DNA from: Chloroflexota bacterium
GTDB lineage: Bacteria; Chloroflexota; Anaerolineae; Promineifilales; Promineifilaceae
Assembly (NCBI GenBank): GCA_017993775.1
Contig: JAGOMA010000049.1
Span: 1 to 33,627, forward strand
Direction: 5' to 3'
Length of the DNA stretch: 33,627 nucleotides
The notes under the pieces: generated by a model
What the model was told of the DNA's origin: nothing
The model's database searches: none
The model's input: only the letters and a program-made list of their open reading frames with translations
Program-made: the position numbers and the translations under genes
Shown: piece after piece, positions 29,921-33,627 of the stretch
How positions within the stretch are numbered: the first letter of the stretch is position 1
Layout: every line of letters begins with the position of its first letter

Positions 29921-31746
29921 AGGCGCTGAAACGAGTTCTGCCATTTTTACGGCCGTATACCTGGATCGCCTTCTTCATGCTGGTCACCACCGTCCTGCCC
30001 GTGGTCATGGAATTGATCGTGCCGCGCGCCCTGCGCACTGTCATCGACCAGGGCATCACCCCCGGCGACATGGCCGCCATCTGGCGCGGCTCGGCGGTAA
30101 TGCTGGTAACGGCCGTCATTGGCGCCATCGCCACGCTGGGGCAGGGTTACTGCCGCGCCGAACTTTCACAAGGGCTGGCCTACGATTTGCGCAACAAACT
30201 CTTCGCCCACATCCAGACCTTCTCCTTTGCCAATCTCGACCAGATGCAGACCGGCCAGCTCATGACCCGCCTCTCCAGCGACGTGGACATGGTGCGCATG
30301 TTTTTCAGCGCCGGGTTGGCGCTGCTGCTGCGCGCCATTCTCATGATTACCGGCAGCGTGGTGTTGATGGCCATCATCGACTGGCAGTTGACGCTGGTGA
30401 TGGCTGTGCTGCTGCCGCTGGCCGGCGTGGTCATCGCCGTGGTGATGCGCCTGGCGCAGCCGTTGTTTGTGGTGGTGCAGCAAAAATTGGGCGCGCTGAA
30501 CACCATCGTGCAGGAAAATCTGGCCGGGGTGCAGGTGGTGAAGGCGTTTGTACGCGAACGGTATGAAATCGGCCGTTTCCAGCGTTTTAACGACGATTAC
30601 ATGACGCAAAATATCACCGTCGGTCAGTTGATGGCTGTAGCCCTGCCCGCGCTGACCATTCTGACCAACCTCGGACTGGTAGCTGTCATCTGGTTTGGCG
30701 GGCAGGCGGCCATTACCGGCCGCCTGTCGGTAGGGCAGCTGATCGCCTTTAACAATTACTTGATGATTGGTATGGCCCCGCTGATGCTGCTAGGCAACAT
30801 GCTGACGATGGTCTCGCGGGCGGACGCTTCGGCGGGGCGGTTGTGGGAGGTGGTGGATACGGAGCCGGCGGTGCAAACGGCCGTTTCCCCCCACACCAGC
30901 GTCACCCTTCAGGGCGCGATCACTTTCAACCACGTTTCCTTCCACTATAACGGCGGAACCGAGGAGTTGCAGGCCGCCTCAGAGAACGATCCGCCAAGCT
31001 CTCCGCGTTCTCCGCGCCCTCCGCGGTTCATTCCGGCTAATGGCAACGGCCGTTCCGGCGGCCAGGATGTACTCAATGATGTCAGCTTTACGGCGCAGCC
31101 GGGGCAGCGCATCGCCCTGCTCGGCGCGACCGGCTCCGGCAAGAGCAGCCTGGTCAACCTGATCCCCCGCTTTTACGATGCCCACCAGGGCCGCATCACC
31201 ATCGACGGCGTGGACGTGCGCGACTGGGAGCCGGAGGCGCTGCGCAAGCACATTGGCGTGGTCTTGCAGCAGTCCACCCTGTTTAGCGGCACGGTGCGCG
31301 AGAATATCGCTTACGGCCGTCCCACCGCCACCCTGGATGAAGTGATCGCCGCCGCCCAGGCCGCCCAGGCCCACGACTTCATAAGCGCCCTGCCGGAAGG
31401 CTACGACAGTTGGGTGGAGGAGCGCGGCGCGAATTTTTCCGGTGGGCAGAAGCAGCGCATTGCCATCGCCCGCGCCCTGCTCGTCCGGCCCGGCATCCTC
31501 ATCCTCGACGACAGCACCAGCGCCGTGGATATGGAGACCGAGGCCAAAATCAAGGCCGCGCTGGATGAGTTGATGAGCCACACCACCACCTTCATCGTCG
31601 CCCAACGCATCAACAGCGTGCTGAATGCTGACAAAATCCTGGTGCTGGATCGCGGCCGTATCACCGCCGCCGGCACACACCAGGAACTGCTCGCCAGCAG
31701 CCCGATTTATCAGGAAATCTATCATTCTCAGTTAGGAAGGGATTAG
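29917..31746 (+). CDS. ABC exporter half-transporter A (degenerate catalytic site)
   Basis: 609-residue type IV ABC exporter subunit with six transmembrane helices (about residues 1-310) and a nucleotide-binding domain (about 330-609). The Walker A is GATGSGKSS near 402-410. The signature is FSGGQKQR. The Walker B is ILILDDSTSAVD, in which the catalytic Glu is replaced by Asp532. This substitution marks the degenerate-site subunit of heterodimeric exporters such as TM287/288. A low-complexity insertion (about residues 353-375, ASENDPPSSPRSPRPPRF) lies at the start of the NBD and matches a dispersed CTCCGCG-type repeat. It follows marR with a 4-base overlap, and its TAG stop lies at the edge of another repeat. 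The substrate is unknown. Confidence 0.93.
   Translation: MKALKRVLPFLRPYTWIAFFMLVTTVLPVVMELIVPRALRTVIDQGITPGDMAAIWRGSAVMLVTAVIGAIATLGQGYCRAELSQGLAYDLRNKLFAHIQTFSFANLDQMQTGQLMTRLSSDVDMVRMFFSAGLALLLRAILMITGSVVLMAIIDWQLTLVMAVLLPLAGVVIAVVMRLAQPLFVVVQQKLGALNTIVQENLAGVQVVKAFVRERYEIGRFQRFNDDYMTQNITVGQLMAVALPALTILTNLGLVAVIWFGGQAAITGRLSVGQLIAFNNYLMIGMAPLMLLGNMLTMVSRADASAGRLWEVVDTEPAVQTAVSPHTSVTLQGAITFNHVSFHYNGGTEELQAASENDPPSSPRSPRPPRFIPANGNGRSGGQDVLNDVSFTAQPGQRIALLGATGSGKSSLVNLIPRFYDAHQGRITIDGVDVRDWEPEALRKHIGVVLQQSTLFSGTVRENIAYGRPTATLDEVIAAAQAAQAHDFISALPEGYDSWVEERGANFSGGQKQRIAIARALLVRPGILILDDSTSAVDMETEAKIKAALDELMSHTTTFIVAQRINSVLNADKILVLDRGRITAAGTHQELLASSPIYQEIYHSQLGRD
30976..31031. repeat. In-frame CTCCGCG quasi-tandem repeat inside the ABC gene
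   Basis: Units CTCTCCGCGTTCTCCGCG and CCCTCCGCGGTTCA, translated as a Pro/Ser/Arg-rich loop in the nucleotide-binding domain. It is absent from the partner subunit at the equivalent position. Confidence 0.75.
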
Positions 31747-31811
31747 GGGCTGGGGACTGGGGATTGGGGAAGAAAGCCCCAGTCCCTAACCCCTAATCCC
31801 CATCCCCAAAA
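31742..31811. repeat. CTGGGGA/CCCCAGT inverted quasi-tandem repeat between the ABC genes
   Basis: GGGGCTGGGGACTGGGG units are followed by inverse CCCCAGTCCCTAACCCC units, a long hairpin. The left end supplies the TAG stop of the first ABC gene, and the right end lies 3 bases before the ATG of the second, which consequently has no clear ribosome binding site. Confidence 0.8.
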
Positions 31812-31814
31812 ATT

Positions 31815-33627
31815 ATGACCAAACAAGACAGTAATCCCCCTCGTGTACGGCTCGGTTATGGCGGCGGGATGCGCCTGACCGGGGAGAGTGCGCGCAATAC
31901 GCGGCAAACGGTGCAGCGGCTGCTGTGGTACGCACGGCCGTATACCCCCCAACTCCTCATCGTCGCTTTATTCGTCATCGTCAGCACGGCCGCTGGCCTG
32001 ATTGGCCCGATTTTGTTCGGCCGGGCCATCGACCAGTTTGTTATGCCCAAAGATTTGGTCGGACTGGGCCGTCTGGCTTTGATCATGCTGGGCGTCTACC
32101 TGCTTGGTGGGCTGGCCTCTATCGTGCAGGGCATTTTGATGGTCGGCGTGGGGCAGCGGCTCATTGCCGACGTGCGCGCCGAGCTGTTCAATCATTTGCA
32201 ATGGCTGTCGATGGCCTACCACGACCAGCACAAAGTTGGCGACCTGATGAGCCGCGTGACCAACGATACGGAAGCGATCAACAGCATCCTCTCCAACGGC
32301 CTGATCGAATTCACGAGCAACATCCTGCTGCTGGGCGGCATTATGGTCGCCATGTTTTTGCTCAACTGGCCCCTGGCGATTGGCACGCTGATTTTGCTGC
32401 CGCTGATGCTCGCTATCACCTCGCTGGTAACGCGCCGCAGCCGGGTGGCTTTCCGGCAGGTGCAGCGCAATCTGGGGGCGATGAACGCCGTCATGGAGGA
32501 AAACATCAGCGGGATTCGCGTGGTACAGGCGTTTGCCCGCGCCAGCGACACCCAGGCGCAGTTCGTGGCGGCCAACGCCGCCAACCGCCAATCGGGCACC
32601 AAGGCCGACATCATCACCGCCGCCCTGGGGCCAATGTTTACCACGATGAGCACGATCACCATTGCCGCGACGGCGCTGCTGGGCGGCTGGCTGGCGCTGC
32701 GCGACGTGGTGACGGTGGGCGTGATTGCCACGTTTGTGGTCTACATCATGAACTTTTTCCGGCCGATGCGGGCCATTGCCATGCTGTACAACAGTTTGCA
32801 GGCGGCGCTGGCCGGGGCAGAGCGCATTTTTGAGGTGTTGGATGAGGAAACGGCCGTGCCCGACGCCCCCGACGCCCAACCCTTAGCCATCCAGGGTCTG
32901 GTCGAATTCGACGACGTGACCTTCAGCTACAAGCCCGGCAAACCGGTGCTCACCCACGTCAGCCTGACGGCCCATCCCGGTGAAACGGTAGCCCTGGTTG
33001 GCCCGACCGGCGCGGGCAAAACGACGATCATCAACCTGCTCAGCCGCTTTTACGATGTGGATTCGGGCGCGATTGCCATTGACGGGCAGGATATTCGCAG
33101 CGTGCAGCAGGCGTCCATTCGTGAGCAGTTGGGCATTGTACTGCAAGATACGTTCCTGTTTTCCGACACGGTGATGGAGAATATTCGTTACGGCCGTCTA
33201 CAAGCCACCGACGACGAGGTGATTGCCGCCGCCAGGCTGGCGAACGCTGACTGGTTCATTCGCCGCCTGCCGCACGGCTACCAGGAACCGGTGTCGGAGC
33301 AGGGACACAACTTCAGCCAGGGGCAGCGGCAGCTTCTGGCTATCGCCCGCGCCATCCTGGCCGATCCGCGCATCCTCATTCTGGATGAGGCGACGAGCAG
33401 CGTAGACACACGCACGGAAATGCAAATTCAGGAGGCGCTGCTGCGCCTGATGGAAGGACGCACGGCCTTTGTCATTGCCCACCGCCTGAGCACCATTCGA
33501 GAGGCGGATCAGGTGTTGGTGATTAACGACGGCCGTATCATCGAACGCGGCAACCACGACTCACTGCTGGAACAACAAGGATTTTATTACAATTTGTATA
33601 TGAGCCAGTTTAAGCATGTGGAAACGG
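31815..33627 (+). CDS. ABC exporter half-transporter B (catalytic-site subunit; cut by window edge)
   Basis: At least 604 residues, open to the window end. The six-helix membrane domain (about residues 40-345) is followed by the nucleotide-binding domain (about 355-end). The Walker A is VGPTGAGKTT, the signature is a variant FSQGQRQ, and the Walker B is ILILDEATSSVD with the catalytic Glu525 intact, followed by AHRLSTI. The FSQGQ variant would complete the degenerate site of subunit A, and the canonical Walker B of this subunit the active site, the pattern of heterodimeric exporters. It is nearly complete; only a few C-terminal residues should be missing. The ATG at 31815-31817 has no Shine-Dalgarno because a repeat lies just before it, so translation may depend on coupling or a weak start. 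Confidence 0.93.
   Translation, partial: MTKQDSNPPRVRLGYGGGMRLTGESARNTRQTVQRLLWYARPYTPQLLIVALFVIVSTAAGLIGPILFGRAIDQFVMPKDLVGLGRLALIMLGVYLLGGLASIVQGILMVGVGQRLIADVRAELFNHLQWLSMAYHDQHKVGDLMSRVTNDTEAINSILSNGLIEFTSNILLLGGIMVAMFLLNWPLAIGTLILLPLMLAITSLVTRRSRVAFRQVQRNLGAMNAVMEENISGIRVVQAFARASDTQAQFVAANAANRQSGTKADIITAALGPMFTTMSTITIAATALLGGWLALRDVVTVGVIATFVVYIMNFFRPMRAIAMLYNSLQAALAGAERIFEVLDEETAVPDAPDAQPLAIQGLVEFDDVTFSYKPGKPVLTHVSLTAHPGETVALVGPTGAGKTTIINLLSRFYDVDSGAIAIDGQDIRSVQQASIREQLGIVLQDTFLFSDTVMENIRYGRLQATDDEVIAAARLANADWFIRRLPHGYQEPVSEQGHNFSQGQRQLLAIARAILADPRILILDEATSSVDTRTEMQIQEALLRLMEGRTAFVIAHRLSTIREADQVLVINDGRIIERGNHDSLLEQQGFYYNLYMSQFKHVET

Overview
The window is a dense bacterial chromosome segment with short gaps, overlapping ATGA gene junctions and about 25 intact genes. 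No rRNA, tRNA, CRISPR array or intact transposase was seen. Gene content suggests a Gram-positive-like or single-membrane aerobe or facultative aerobe: lipoprotein cytochrome c, ba3-type oxidase with a tiny subunit IIa, a membrane-anchored DsbA/VKOR pair, and a 7TM-PAS sensor. Together with the large number of short hairpin repeats, this fits Chloroflexota (Anaerolineae/Caldilineae-like) best. That placement is inference from gene style, not a marker-gene result. A genome signature is visible: the palindrome ACGGCCGT occurs about 60 times by eye, where fewer than one is expected.

Layout. (1) 1-6251, minus strand: a purine cluster purL(SLQ fusion)-purC-GxxExxY-purE-purK. Short inverted repeats invade it both between genes and in frame inside purL. 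(2) 6629-10877, minus strand: a CoA-transferase/alanine dehydrogenase pair, a CBS-domain protein, and a VKOR/DsbA disulfide-forming pair. (3) 11139-18526: purN (+), sppA (-), a TPP-riboswitch-controlled thiamine operon (+; thiamine pyrophosphokinase and a ThiB-like lipoprotein) preceded by a 93-bp tandem hairpin repeat, then a RibD-like reductase, a SRAP/YedK protein and a Crp/Fnr regulator (-). (4) 18571-27014: a DUF3307 membrane protein (-), divergent from a respiratory locus (+) that begins with an Rrf2 regulator and continues with two SCO-like proteins, CoxIIa, CoxB, CoxA, a lipoprotein cytochrome c, and a 738-residue fusion of diheme cytochrome b, 2[4Fe-4S] ferredoxin and MvhD-like domains. 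(5) 27015-29218: terminators, gene remnants including a collapsed SARP/BTAD regulator, and a 7TM-PAS receptor without a kinase domain. (6) 29370-33627: a MarR regulator with a textbook promoter and operator, driving a heterodimeric ABC exporter whose second half runs off the window.

How it works together. The most interesting unit is the respiratory locus at 19.6-27.0 kb. The Rrf2 protein probably senses redox state, NO or Fe-S status through a Cys cluster and represses its own promoter. The SCO proteins load CuA into CoxB. The lipoprotein cytochrome c likely feeds the ba3 oxidase. The cytochrome b/ferredoxin/MvhD fusion is a candidate non-Rieske quinol- or ferredoxin-linked electron entry module. 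A perfect Crp-type palindrome sits between this locus and the divergent DUF3307 gene, and the window encodes its own Crp/Fnr protein about 0.9 kb away. The second notable theme is genome invasion by several families of short quasi-tandem inverted repeats, which have been tolerated in frame inside essential enzymes and which also donate stop codons to neighbouring genes.
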